Origin: Gammaproteobacteria bacterium
Lineage (GTDB): Bacteria > Pseudomonadota > Gammaproteobacteria > Xanthomonadales > Rhodanobacteraceae
Direction: 5' to 3'
Length of the DNA: 64,000 nucleotides
Assembly (NCBI GenBank): GCA_021324095.1
Contig: JAJPJT010000017.1
Span: 1-64,000, forward strand
Of the stretch, positions 37,038 to 47,900 are shown in pieces. Below the pieces are notes generated by a model, which saw only the letters and a list, made by a program, of their open reading frames with translations, was not told the origin of the DNA and made no database searches. A program made the translations under genes and the position numbers. The stretch's first letter is position 1. The number at the start of each line of letters is the position of its first letter.

Positions 37038-38543
37038 ATGAAGTCGTCTATTCGATCGGGCCAACTCGCGCTGAGTGCCTTATGCCTGGCAATGATCTCC
37101 GTTCCGTTGCGGCTCCTTGCCACTGGTCAGCTTTCGGAACCGCCGGTGCCTCATGCAACGGTGACGACGCTCACCAAACCAGGTTTTTTTACCGAACCGG
37201 GCGTCGCCATCGATCCGCTGGATCCAAATAAAGTCACGGTGATTTATCAGGATAACGTGCATGTAGCTTTTACTGACGACGCAGGTGTCCACTGGACCAA
37301 TGAACCTCACGTTGAACCGCCCAATTGGCGGGTTTCGGGAGACGTGTCGGTTACCTACGACAACCACGGACACGCCATTGGTAGTTACATGGCCTTCAAT
37401 CGATTGGGTACCTATAGTTACTGGGCCCACGATGCGCCTGACGGCGGCCTGTTTATTCGCCGCTCGATGGACGGCGGCGCGAACTGGGAGACGCAAGCGC
37501 ATGCAGTCATTCAGCACGTCGGTAAACATCCGCCGGCGATATGGGAGGACAAGCCGTTCATCGTCGCTGATCGGAGTCACGGCCCGTATGCGGGTAATCT
37601 CTACGTTGGCTGGACACGCTGGACGCTCACGGGCTCGGAAATTGTCCTGAGTCGCTCGACAGATGATGGACTGAAGTGGTCGACCCCGATCGAAATCGAC
37701 TCGCATCCCGGGTTGCCACGCGATGCCACTGGTGCAAACGAGGGATTCTGGGGCACAGTGGGCCCGGATGGCACGCTGTACGCGGTTTGGGCCGATGCGA
37801 GCCACATCGCTTTCACCCGCTCGAGCGACGGCGGTCGCACTTTCACCAGGGCGCGGGATGTCATCGCCACGGCTCCCATCATGTACGACCTCGAAGGGCT
37901 TTCGCGCGCCAACGGCTTTCCACAGCTTGCAATCGATCCCCGTTCGGCTCCCGGTGCGCCACACGGACGGCTGTACGTGGTCTGGGCCGATTACAGGAAC
38001 GGTGAAGTGGATGTCTTTCTTTCGAGCTCCGTCGACCGCGGGGATCACTGGATACCCGCGGTACGCGTAAACGACGATCCTCTGCACGACGGCGCCGATC
38101 ATTTCTTCCCCGCGCTGGCCGTCGATCCGATTACTGGCGATGTGTATGTATGCTTCTACGATCGTCGTGGGGACCCACACAACCAAGCGGCCATCATGAC
38201 CCTGGCCCGCTCGACGGATCATGGCCGCACGTTCGTCGATTACGCTTGGACGAAAAAATCATTCACGATGCACAACGTATTCATGGGCGACTACATTGCC
38301 TTGGCTGCGCGTGGCGATTACGTCTATGGCGTCTGGACAGAGCACGTCGAATTGCCAGAAGCTCCAACGCCAGTTCCAGAACACGTCAAGAAACGAGCAG
38401 CTCCAAAACCGGCTCCAGAACACGCCAAACTGTCAGCAGTTTCACACGTCAAACAGGCAGGAGCTTCAAAACCGGTCCCCACAAAGCCACACCGCCGCCA
38501 CAACGACACCGTTATTCGTGTCGGTATTGCGACATTCCATTAA
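37038..38543 (+). CDS. Sialidase-like Asp-box (BNR) exported protein
   Basis: 501 aa from ATG 37038, preceded by a G-run. Hydrophobic N-terminal signal at about residues 7-28. At least five Asp-box motifs (S-x-D-x-G-x-T/W): RRSMDGGANW, SRSTDDGLKW, TRSSDGGRTF, SSSVDRGDHW and ARSTDHGRTF, as in six-bladed sialidase folds. I cannot confirm the sialidase Arg triad. The C-terminal about 65 residues are a degenerate Pro/Lys/His-rich repeat (PVPEHVKKRAAPKPAPEHAK). Base composition is somewhat less GC-rich than its neighbours. Confidence 0.75.
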   Translation: MKSSIRSGQLALSALCLAMISVPLRLLATGQLSEPPVPHATVTTLTKPGFFTEPGVAIDPLDPNKVTVIYQDNVHVAFTDDAGVHWTNEPHVEPPNWRVSGDVSVTYDNHGHAIGSYMAFNRLGTYSYWAHDAPDGGLFIRRSMDGGANWETQAHAVIQHVGKHPPAIWEDKPFIVADRSHGPYAGNLYVGWTRWTLTGSEIVLSRSTDDGLKWSTPIEIDSHPGLPRDATGANEGFWGTVGPDGTLYAVWADASHIAFTRSSDGGRTFTRARDVIATAPIMYDLEGLSRANGFPQLAIDPRSAPGAPHGRLYVVWADYRNGEVDVFLSSSVDRGDHWIPAVRVNDDPLHDGADHFFPALAVDPITGDVYVCFYDRRGDPHNQAAIMTLARSTDHGRTFVDYAWTKKSFTMHNVFMGDYIALAARGDYVYGVWTEHVELPEAPTPVPEHVKKRAAPKPAPEHAKLSAVSHVKQAGASKPVPTKPHRRHNDTVIRVGIATFH

Positions 38544-38647
38544 TACGAAACTCTCTGTTCAAAGGTTATGTTGGAGGGCAGCGTGAGGTCGGATGTCCGT
38601 GCTGGTGTGTCAGAATCGGTAGCCTTGGTTTCCCGGGGAACTGTCAA

Positions 38648-41600
38648 ATGAATAGCCGTCGTGCCAGTCGACACAACTTTTCATCTGTAAGCTTGGTGGT
38701 TGCGGTACTCGTGGCCGCGGCAGGGATGTCGATGGCGGTACCTGCGCAGGCTCAATTCCGGCCCGAAGGTCCGCAGAAGACGACCACGCCGCCCGCGCTG
38801 CAGTTCCACTACATGGGCCCGCCCGCCGGTGGACGTGCTGCATCCGTCGCGGGTATCCCGGGCAACTATTCCACGTATTACCTCGGCGCCGCGTCCGGTG
38901 GCCTGTGGAAGTCGACCGACGGTGGGCACACCTTCCTGCCGATTTTCGATAAACAGGACACGGCCGCGATCGGCGCGATCGCGATCGCGCCTTCCAATTC
39001 GAACATCGTTTGGGTGGGAACCGGCGAACCGTGGTTCATCCGCCCCAGCGACATCTGGGGCGATGGCGTTTACAAGTCCACCGATGCCGGCAGGACATGG
39101 CAGCACATGGGGCTGGAAAAAACCGGCCGCATCGCGCGCATCGCGATCGATCCGAAGAATCCCGACGACGTGCTGGTGTGCGCCGAAGGCCGCGGCAACA
39201 GTCCGCAGCAGGAACGTGGCGTGTTCCGCACCACCGATGGCGGCAAGACGTGGAAGCGTACGCTTTTCGTCAACGAGCACACCGGTTGCAGCGGGCTCAG
39301 CATGGATCCGGGCAATCCGGATACGGTGCTGGCCGGCACGTGGCAGGTGACCGGGCGCACCTGGGCCGAGGACAGCGGCGGTCCGGGCAGCGGCGTGTAT
39401 CTTTCGCACGACAACGGCCGCACGTGGACGCATCTCACCAACGGGTTGCCGACGCCGCCGCTCGGCAAGATCGACGTCACCATCGCGCCTTCCAACCCGC
39501 AGCGCATGTACGCGCTGATCCAGACCCGAACCCAAGGCTCGGTGTGGCGCAGCGACGACGGCGGTTCGAGCTGGAAGGTGGTGAGCCACGACCGCAACCT
39601 GATCATGCGCGCGGGCTACTACATCTTCATCGAGGCGAATCCCAGGGACGCCGACGGCGTGCTGGTGCTGAACAGCGGTCCGCACTATTCCAGTGACGGC
39701 GGCCTGACGTTTTCCGGCGAAGGCGGCAAGGACGTGAAGCCGCTGGGTCCCGCTTCGTGCGGCGATTGCCACGAAGCATGGATCGATCCGACGAATCCAA
39801 AGCATTACGTGATGACCGATGACGGCGGCGCGCAGATCGCGACCGGCGCCGGTACCGCGATTACCGTGTCCCTGCCGAATGGGCAGATCTACCACATCGC
39901 GAGCGACAACCGCGTGCCGTACTGGATCTACGGCAATCGCCAGGACGACGGCGCGTGGCGCCTGTCCAGCGACATCTCGCAACCCAGCGGCAACGGCTTG
40001 CTGCCGAAAAGCGAATTCATGCCGCAGGGCAAATCGCCCGAATCGTTCTTCGAACGACAGCACGGCAAGTTCAAGGTCAACAAGCAGCTGCTCGCGCAAT
40101 ATCCCAAGGCCGCGCCGCCGCCGAAGGGCTGGGCGCTGGGCCCCGATGACGAGGTCAAGACGCCGCCCGACCACAGTGGCTTCGAAGGTCCCAACGAACA
40201 GTTGCCGACCTACGAATATTTTCCGAACGCCTGCGAGTCGGGCTTCACGATCCCGACTCCCGATGACGCGAACATCGTCTGGTCATCGTGCTACGCGAAC
40301 AATCTTTACCGCTTCGACCTGACCCAGGGCACGCCGCACGCGGTTTCGCCCTCGCAGATCGCGCTGGATTCGCCGCCCAACGAAACGAAGTACCGCTGTC
40401 ACTGGACGTCGCCGCTCGCGATCGATCCGTTCGACCCGAAGAACGTCTACTTCGGCTGCCAGATGGTGCTGCGCACGCAGGATGCGGGGCATTCGTGGAT
40501 CGAGTTCAGCCCTGACCTCTCGACACGCGATCCGTCGCGCATCGTGCCCAGCGGCGGCATCATGCAGGACAACCTCGGCCAGTATTACGGCGAGGTAGTC
40601 TGGTCGATGGCGTTCTCGCCCATCGCGAAGGGCCTGCTGTGGGCGGGCACCAACGACGGCAAGCTTTGGTACACGAAGGACGCCGAAGCGCCACAGGCAC
40701 CGCAGTGGACCGACGTCACCACGAACCTGCACCTGCCGCCGTGGGGCGAGATCAACCAGATCTCGCCTTCCCACTTCCACCCGGGCACCGTGTACATCGC
40801 CGTGGATTACCGCTGGGCGGGAAGCAACGACCACAAGCCGTACATCCTGATGACGACGGATTACGGCAAGACCTGGAAGAACATCTCGGGCGATCTGCCG
40901 TCCAGGAATCCGTTGAGCTACGTGCTCTCGGTTGCCGAAAATCCGAACCGCGAAGGCATGCTGTTCGCCGGAACCGGCCACGCGTTCTACTACACGCTGG
41001 ACAACGGCAAGCACTGGATCCATTTCAACAAGGGCCTGCCGCCCTCGCCGGTGTCGTGGATCAACATCGAGCCGCGGATGCATGACATCGACGTGTCCAC
41101 GTACGGACGCGGCGACTACATCATGCCGGACATCACCACGTTCGAGCAGACCGGAAGTCCCGAGCCGCCCGCCGGCGGCGCGACCCGGCTGTTCAAACCG
41201 GGCCCGGTGTTCCGCCGCGCGCGCGACGGTTATCCCACGCCCGAGCAATCCGCACGGCCGCAGTTCCAGTTCTATCTTGCAAGCGCACCGAAGAACCCGG
41301 TGCAACTGCAGATCCTCGACGCGGGCGGCAAGGTGATCCGCACCGAGAAACTGGACGCGCACCAGGGACTGAACGGCGCGTGGTGGGATCTCTTCTACGA
41401 CGAACCCACCGACGTCAAGCTGCGGACCACGCCGCCCGAGAATCCGTACATCTGGGACGAGCCGCGCTACAAGGGAAAGGATTTCCGCACGATCATCCAT
41501 TGGGGCGTCGACGCGCACACCGGTACGCCGATCGCGGCGCCGGGCGATTACCAGGTGCGGCTCACCGTGAATGGCAAGTCATACACGCAGCCATTCAAGG

Positions 41601-42106
41601 TGCTGAAGGATCCGAAGATCAAGGCGAGCGATGCGGTTCTGCAGGATTCGACCGCGCTGCAGGTGCAGATCGCCGAGGCCCTTACCCAGACCGACGACAT
41701 GGTCAACGCCATGGAAGAATGGCGCCGCCAGATCCAGGGCCAGTTGAAGACGCATGCTTCGGGTTCTGCGGCGACTGCACTGCAACAACTCAACACGCAG
41801 ATCCTGGAGGTCGAAAACCAGTTGCTCAGTCCCGAAGCGCGGCTCGGCGACGACAAGCAGTATTCCGTGCGCTACAAGGTGTACTGGAACCTGCGCTGGC
41901 TGGGCGGCCAGGTCGGCCAAGGCGCGCAAAACGCCGCGGGCGGTTCCGACTACGAACCGACCGTCGTCCAGCGACAGACGTTCGCGAAATTGCAGGCCGA
42001 CATCGCGCACGCGCAGGCAGGCTTCGAGAATCTGAAATCGAACGTGCTGCCCGCGTTCAACAGCGCCATGAAAGGTGAGGGCGTTTCGATCAAGACGGGA
42101 AAGTGA
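38648..42106 (+). CDS. Large exported sortilin/VPS10-type beta-propeller protein (paralog 3)
   Basis: 1152 aa from ATG 38648 (MNSRRASRHNFSS); signal peptide with cleavage near PAQA-QF at about residue 36. Propeller starts FHYMGPPAGGRAASVAGIPG and has blades GGLWKSTDGGHTF, GVYKSTDAGRTW, GVFRTTDGGKTWK and SVWRSDDGGSSW. An insert of about 100 residues (SKPLGP, ASCGDCHEAW to PPKGWALGPDD) is not in the other paralogs. C-terminal domain has PGDYQVRLTVNGKSYTQPF and DPKIKASDAVLQDSTALQ, then coiled-coil-like helices. Followed by a repeat and the TonB-dependent receptor. Confidence 0.85.
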   Translation: MNSRRASRHNFSSVSLVVAVLVAAAGMSMAVPAQAQFRPEGPQKTTTPPALQFHYMGPPAGGRAASVAGIPGNYSTYYLGAASGGLWKSTDGGHTFLPIFDKQDTAAIGAIAIAPSNSNIVWVGTGEPWFIRPSDIWGDGVYKSTDAGRTWQHMGLEKTGRIARIAIDPKNPDDVLVCAEGRGNSPQQERGVFRTTDGGKTWKRTLFVNEHTGCSGLSMDPGNPDTVLAGTWQVTGRTWAEDSGGPGSGVYLSHDNGRTWTHLTNGLPTPPLGKIDVTIAPSNPQRMYALIQTRTQGSVWRSDDGGSSWKVVSHDRNLIMRAGYYIFIEANPRDADGVLVLNSGPHYSSDGGLTFSGEGGKDVKPLGPASCGDCHEAWIDPTNPKHYVMTDDGGAQIATGAGTAITVSLPNGQIYHIASDNRVPYWIYGNRQDDGAWRLSSDISQPSGNGLLPKSEFMPQGKSPESFFERQHGKFKVNKQLLAQYPKAAPPPKGWALGPDDEVKTPPDHSGFEGPNEQLPTYEYFPNACESGFTIPTPDDANIVWSSCYANNLYRFDLTQGTPHAVSPSQIALDSPPNETKYRCHWTSPLAIDPFDPKNVYFGCQMVLRTQDAGHSWIEFSPDLSTRDPSRIVPSGGIMQDNLGQYYGEVVWSMAFSPIAKGLLWAGTNDGKLWYTKDAEAPQAPQWTDVTTNLHLPPWGEINQISPSHFHPGTVYIAVDYRWAGSNDHKPYILMTTDYGKTWKNISGDLPSRNPLSYVLSVAENPNREGMLFAGTGHAFYYTLDNGKHWIHFNKGLPPSPVSWINIEPRMHDIDVSTYGRGDYIMPDITTFEQTGSPEPPAGGATRLFKPGPVFRRARDGYPTPEQSARPQFQFYLASAPKNPVQLQILDAGGKVIRTEKLDAHQGLNGAWWDLFYDEPTDVKLRTTPPENPYIWDEPRYKGKDFRTIIHWGVDAHTGTPIAAPGDYQVRLTVNGKSYTQPFKVLKDPKIKASDAVLQDSTALQVQIAEALTQTDDMVNAMEEWRRQIQGQLKTHASGSAATALQQLNTQILEVENQLLSPEARLGDDKQYSVRYKVYWNLRWLGGQVGQGAQNAAGGSDYEPTVVQRQTFAKLQADIAHAQAGFENLKSNVLPAFNSAMKGEGVSIKTGK

Positions 42107-42143
42107 GCGACTCCTGTCCGCCGATGGAAAGTACATCGCAATC

Positions 42144-42235
42144 CCCCTCACCCGCCAAGCGCTGCGCGCTTGTCTCCCTCTCCCCCGAGGGGAGAGGCGG
42201 CCGCAGGCCGGGCGCGTAGCGCTGGGTGAGGGGGT
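42144..42235. repeat. Repeat family C, complete copy
   Basis: CCCCCTCACCC at the left and GGGTGAGGGGG at the right (terminal inverted repeats), with AGCGCTGCGCGCTTGTCTCC and a CCCTCTCCCC/GGGGAGAGG hairpin inside. The same element occurs inside the membrane-fusion protein gene near 62.3 kb. It lies between paralog 3 and the TonB receptor. Confidence 0.85.
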
Positions 42236-42347
42236 GTGCTTGTCACTCTCAAGCAGGACGAGCCAACGGTAGTAAACCAATGGCCTATGGCCACGGCACG
42301 GCAAACCGGGAATAGTTGGGCGTTCGCATTCGACGAACGCATGAATC

Positions 42348-44564
42348 ATGCAACCGCCGCGCCCCACCACGCTTGCGCTCGCCCTGTCGCTCGCCCTCAT
42401 CGCACCCATTGTCATGGCGCAACAGGCCGGCGACATTGGGGGCGAGCCTGCGCCCCAGCAGAACAACCAATCCGCGCAAACACTGCCGACGATCACCGTC
42501 GAAGGCAAGCGCACCGGCTACCCTTGGTGGAAGTATGCCAAGGCCAAGCTGAAGTACCAGATGCCGGAAGTTTCCGGGGCCGAGATCACCGTGACGAAGA
42601 AAACCACGGTGACGCACCTCGACCTGCAACCCACGGTCGTCGGCAACAACCTGCAGGAACTGTTCGCGCGCTCGCCCGGCGTGCTGGTGTCGCAGCAACC
42701 GACGCCGACGCAGTTCAATTTCAGCTATCGCGGCCTCGGAAATCCGCAGGAATCGGAATACGTGCTGGTGATGCAGGACGGCATCCCGCTCGAATCCGAC
42801 TGGATCGGGTTCCCGACGTTGTATGCGATGCCTTTCTCGCAAAGCATCGCCGAGATCCAGTTGATCCGCGGCGGTTCCAGCCTGCTGTACGGCCCGGAAC
42901 CCGCGCCGGTGATCAACATGGTGTCCAAACGCCCGACACCCGGCACGCCGTTGCACGCCGGCACCGAACAGGTCATCGGCGATCATGGTTTGTATTCGAC
43001 GTACAACGTGCTGGAAGGCAGCGCGGGCAAATGGACGTATCGCCTCGATGCCGGTTACGTGCGCAGCGACGGCACGCGGCAGAACGCGCAATCGCAGGAT
43101 CGGCAGGCGGACCTGTACGTCGAATATCGCCCCGACGACAAGCAATACACCTGGCTGGACGTGCACGCGATCGACACCGATTCCGGCGATCCGGGCCGGA
43201 TGAGCCAACCGCAATGGCTGGCCGATCCTTCGGTGACGCCGACACCTTGGAACCGCGACTGGGTTGATCGCTATCAGGTCGTGCTCGGCCACCAGCAGGA
43301 ATGGGACAACGGCTGGCTCTTCATCGGAAAGTTGTGGGCCGCCTACCAGGCCCAGGACAGCCGCGCGGCCAACGGCGCGCCGGCGCCCGAATTGGCGCCG
43401 CAGCCGCCGCCGTCCAGCACCACGCTTTCGAATGAGCAGTACCGCACCGCGGGCGTGGACCTGCGCGTGCGCAAGAGCTGGGGCCAGGGCAACGCCTTCA
43501 CCGCCGGCACCGTGCTGTTCCACGGCAACGATCCGTGGCGCGAATGGACCGACACCGATCTTTACGTCGATCGCTACGACCGCAGCGGCGTGCCGCGCCT
43601 GCGCCAGAAGCGCCAGTCGGACTATTCCGCCGTATTCGCCGAGAACGTGTTCCGGCTGCCGTACGAAATCCATATCGTGCCGTCGATCAGGCTCGAGAAG
43701 GAGCGTGTCGCGGTGGACGAAACCGTGAAGCCGCCGTTCCTGTCGCGCCCGCTCATCGACACGTCCGTTTCGCGCACGGTGCCGCTGTTCGGGCTCGGCA
43801 TCGGCAACGACTTCGGCGCGGGCAACGAAACGTATTTCAATGTGTCGAAGGGCTGGCGCCCGGTGCGCTATCTCGACATCGGCTCGCCGTTCGCCAACGT
43901 CGTGCCCGGCAACGCGCCCAACCCGCAGACCGCGATTTCGTGGGAAGCCGGCGTGCACGGCGTGCCGCTGACGGGCCTGTACTACGACGTCAGCCTGTTC
44001 TGGATCAATTTCAGGAACCGGATCGAGGCGCAGCACATCAACGCCACCGACGTGATCGAGGTGAACACCGGCGATACGCGCAACCGCGGGCTCGAAGGCC
44101 AGATCAACTACGACTTCTTCGCGCCGACCGCGCTGGCGACGCGCGGCGAACATCTTGAAACGTTCCTCAGTCTCAGCCTTTTGAACGCGCGATTCACCAA
44201 CAGCATCATTCCGGGACAGGTCGGGAAGATTCCCGCCTACGCGCCGCGCTATCTCGCCAAGGCCGGCATCACCTGGCGCGTCGAACAGCGCATCAAGGTC
44301 AGCCTCACCGCGGTGTCGTCGGCCGCGCAGTACTGGCAGGATTCCGATGCGCCGCTGGGCAGCGGCGTGACGTTCATCCCGGCAAAGATTCCCGCGTACA
44401 CCGTGACGGATATTGCCGCCGACTGGCAGGTCACGCCCTGGCTGAAACTGCTGGGCGGCATCAGCAACCTGGCCAATCGCCGGTATTACAACCGCGTGTG
44501 GCAGACCGGCCTCGAACCCGCGTACGGGCGTACGTGGTACACCGGGTTCCAGTTGAAGATGTAG
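42348..44564 (+). CDS. TonB-dependent outer-membrane receptor
   Basis: 738 aa. Signal peptide MQPPRPTTLALALSLALIAP with cleavage near VMA-QQ (about residue 24). TonB box-like TLPTITVEGKR follows, then the plug domain with LFARSPGVLVSQ, SYRGLG and IQLIRGGSSLLYGPEPAPVINM, then a long beta-barrel ending in TGFQLKM (terminal aromatic/hydrophobic signature is weak). Resembles FecA-type siderophore receptors. It sits between two VPS10 paralogs and may belong to the same functional set, but it has its own leader region. Confidence 0.9.
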   Translation: MQPPRPTTLALALSLALIAPIVMAQQAGDIGGEPAPQQNNQSAQTLPTITVEGKRTGYPWWKYAKAKLKYQMPEVSGAEITVTKKTTVTHLDLQPTVVGNNLQELFARSPGVLVSQQPTPTQFNFSYRGLGNPQESEYVLVMQDGIPLESDWIGFPTLYAMPFSQSIAEIQLIRGGSSLLYGPEPAPVINMVSKRPTPGTPLHAGTEQVIGDHGLYSTYNVLEGSAGKWTYRLDAGYVRSDGTRQNAQSQDRQADLYVEYRPDDKQYTWLDVHAIDTDSGDPGRMSQPQWLADPSVTPTPWNRDWVDRYQVVLGHQQEWDNGWLFIGKLWAAYQAQDSRAANGAPAPELAPQPPPSSTTLSNEQYRTAGVDLRVRKSWGQGNAFTAGTVLFHGNDPWREWTDTDLYVDRYDRSGVPRLRQKRQSDYSAVFAENVFRLPYEIHIVPSIRLEKERVAVDETVKPPFLSRPLIDTSVSRTVPLFGLGIGNDFGAGNETYFNVSKGWRPVRYLDIGSPFANVVPGNAPNPQTAISWEAGVHGVPLTGLYYDVSLFWINFRNRIEAQHINATDVIEVNTGDTRNRGLEGQINYDFFAPTALATRGEHLETFLSLSLLNARFTNSIIPGQVGKIPAYAPRYLAKAGITWRVEQRIKVSLTAVSSAAQYWQDSDAPLGSGVTFIPAKIPAYTVTDIAADWQVTPWLKLLGGISNLANRRYYNRVWQTGLEPAYGRTWYTGFQLKM

Positions 44565-44617
44565 GTCGATCAGTCTCCAGCCGCATTCTGCATCGCGCGA
44601 TGAACCCTCTCAACGTC

Positions 44618-44810
44618 GTCATTCCGGGGCTGCCCGCGCTCTTTGCGGGCAGAACCCGACTGCGTTTGCAGGAGCAAACGCGAACGCCGAAGGCGGCCGA
44701 AGGCGAGCGCCAAGGATGGCGCGAGTCTATCCAGCTCTTCGATCTTCCAAAGCAAGATCTGGATTCCGGGTTCCGCCGCCGATACAGCCTGGCGGCGGCC
44801 CCGGAATGAC
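44618..44810. repeat. Dispersed repeat family B, copy 2 (long form)
   Basis: Begins GTCATTCCGGGG and ends CCCCGGAATGAC. The interior has GAACCCGACTGCGTTTGCAG, AAACGCGAACGCCGAAGGCG and AAGGATGGCGCGAGTCTATC, as in copies 1 and 3. It fills most of the 351-base gap before paralog 4, in which I see no gene. Confidence 0.88.
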
Positions 44811-44915
44811 AAGCAAAATCAAAGTTCCGCGACCGCCACCCATGCCTTTCCTCACATGACCGGCGCGACCCGCACGCTATGATTCCGGGATCGTCCGCGC
44901 CCGGAGTCGCCGCCC

Positions 44916-47900
44916 ATGTCCGTGCACCACCGTCTGACCGTGCTGTTCGCCGCCACCAGCCTCGCGCTTGCGGCATCGGCGCCCGCATCATTCGCCGCGC
45001 CCGCAATGCATGACGCCGGCACTTCGACCTGGGGCGCGCTGCACTGGCGGATGATCGGCCCGTTCCGCGCCGGCCGCACGCTCGCGGTCACCGGCGTGCC
45101 GGGGCAGCCGACGCACTTCTACATGGGTTCGGTCGACGGCGGCGTGTGGGAAACCCGCGACACCGGCCGCACCTGGCAACCGATCTTCGACAACGAGCCC
45201 GTGCAGTCGATCGGCGCGATCGCGGTCGCGCCCTCCGACCCGAACATCATCTACGTCGGCACCGGCGAATCCGACATGCGCTCGGACATCGTGCAGGGCG
45301 ACGGCATGTACAAGTCCGTCGATGCCGGCAAGACCTGGACGCACATCGGGCTCACCGATTCGCAGCAGATCGCGATGATCCGCGTCGATCCGCACAACCC
45401 GAACCGCGTGTTCGCTGCGGTGCTCGGCCATCCGTATGGTCCGAACGCCGAGCGCGGCGTATTCCGCTCGCTGGACGGCGGCAAGACCTGGAAGAAGGTG
45501 CTGGGCCCGAACGACAACACCGGCGCGATCGACATCATCTTCAAGCCCGGCGACGCCAAGGTGATCTACGCGTCGCTGTGGCAGACGCGCCGTCCGCCGT
45601 GGAACATCTATCCGCCGTCGAGCGGGCCGGGCTCTGGCCTGTACAAGTCCACCGACGGCGGCAGCACCTGGACGCACATCCAGGGCAACGGCTTCCCGTC
45701 CAAGGGTCTCGGCCGGATCGGGATCGCGATTTCCGCCGCGGCGCCCGACCGCATCTACGCGATCGTCGATGCCGACGATGGCGGCCTGTACCGCTCCGAC
45801 GACGCCGGCAAGACCTGGAAGAAGATGAGCAGCGATCCGCGCATCTGGCAGCGCGGCTGGTATTTCGGGCAGATCACCGCCGATCCCAAGAACCCCGACC
45901 GCATCTATGCGATGAACACCATCGAGCTGCGCTCCGACGACGGCGGCAAGACCTTCATCCCGGTCAAGGGCGATCCGACCGGCGACGACTACCACGAACT
46001 GTGGATCGACCCGAGTGATCCGGCGCGCCAGATCATGGGTTCGGACCAGGGCGCGAGCATCACGGTCAACAGCGGCAGGACGTGGTCGAGCTGGTACAAC
46101 CAGCCGACCGCGCAGATCTACCACGTCAGCACCGACAACCGTTTCCCGTATCGCGTGTACGGCGCGCAGCAGGATTCCGGCGCGGCGGCCGTGCCCAGCC
46201 GCTCGACCTACTACCCCACGATCAACATGATGCAGTTCCACGAGGTCACCGCGGGCGGCGAGAGCGGCATGATCGCGCCCGACCCGAAGGACCCGGACAT
46301 CGTGTACGGCGGCACGGTCGAGAAACTGGACCTCAAGACCAAGCAGACGCGCGACGTCGATCCCACGCTGGCCGATCCGGACATCTATCGCCACACCTGG
46401 ACGCTGCCGCTGGCGTTCAACGCGGTCGACAAGAACACGTTGTATTTCGGCAACCAGCGGTTGTGGCAGACCACCGACGGCGGCGAGCACTGGACCGCGA
46501 TCAGCCCCGACCTGTCGCGCCCCGATCCCGCCGTGCCGGCGACGCTCGACGCGTCGACCGTTGCCGACAATCTGCAACAGGGTCCACGCCGCGGCGTGGT
46601 GTATTCGATCGGATCGTCGCCGCTGGACGCCAGGCTGCTGTGGGTCGGCACCGACGACGGCCTGATCTGGCGCACCAATGACGGCGGTGCGCACTGGAGC
46701 AACGTCACGCCGAAGCAACTCACCGCGTGGTCCAAGGTCGGCAGCATCGAGCCGTCGCATTTCGATGAGAACACCGCGTTCGCGTCGGTCGATCGCCACC
46801 GGCTCGATGACCGCAAGCCCTACATCTACCGCACCACCGACGGCGGCAAGAGCTGGCAATTGATCGTCAACGGCATTCCCGACGGCGATTTCGTCGACGT
46901 GGTGCGCGAAGACCCCGTGAAGCGCGGCCTGCTGTACGCCGGCACCGACTTCGGCATCTTCGTGTCGTTCGACGACGGCGGTCACTGGCATTCGCTGCAA
47001 CAGAACCTGCCGCGCGTGTCGGTGCGCGACATCGACGTCAAGAACGACGATCTGGTGATCGCGACGCACGGCCGCGGCTTCTGGATCATGGACGACATCT
47101 CGGCGCTGCGGCAGTTGGCGGCGTATCCCGCGACGTGGGCCACGCGCCTGTACAAGCCCGCCGTCGCGTATCGCGTGCGCATGCCGATGTTCACCGGCAC
47201 GCCGATGCCCAGGGACGAGCCGACCGCCGAGAATCCGCCGTGGGGCGCGTACATCGATTACTCGCTGGCGGCGACGCCGGCAAAGCCGATCGAGCTTTCG
47301 ATCTACGACGCGAACGGCAAGCTGGTGCGCAGCTATTCCAGCGCCGACAAGGCGCCCAAACCCGACCTCGCGAAGATCAACATGACGCCGGACTGGTTCC
47401 GTGAGCCCGTCGTGCTGAAAACCACGCCTGGCTTGCATCGCTTCGTGTGGCCGCTGCGCTATGCGGAACCCGCGGCACTGTCGCACGGCGACGCCTACTC
47501 CGACGGCGTGTGGGCGCCGCCCGGGCAGTACACCGTCAAGCTCACCGTCGATGGACAAACCTTCAGCGAACCCGTGACCGTCGTGCACGATCCGCGCGTC
47601 ACGATCCCCGCAGACGCCTACGTGCAGCAGTTCCGGTTGGCACAAAAGGTCGAAGCCGAACGCGCCAAGCTGGCCGTTGCGTACGGCGAGGTCAACAGGT
47701 TGCACGGGGAACTGGAGAAGGCGCGCAAGGGCGCGAGCGGCGATCTGCTGAAGTCGATCGACGCGCTGGACGCGCAAGTCGTCGCCGCGGGCGACCTCGT
47801 GCACGTCTCCAATCCGTACAACGCATTCGCCAAACCGCCGAACAACGTCCAGAACTTCCGCTACCTCGAGTTCGCCTTCGGCTCACTGATGCGCGCGGTC

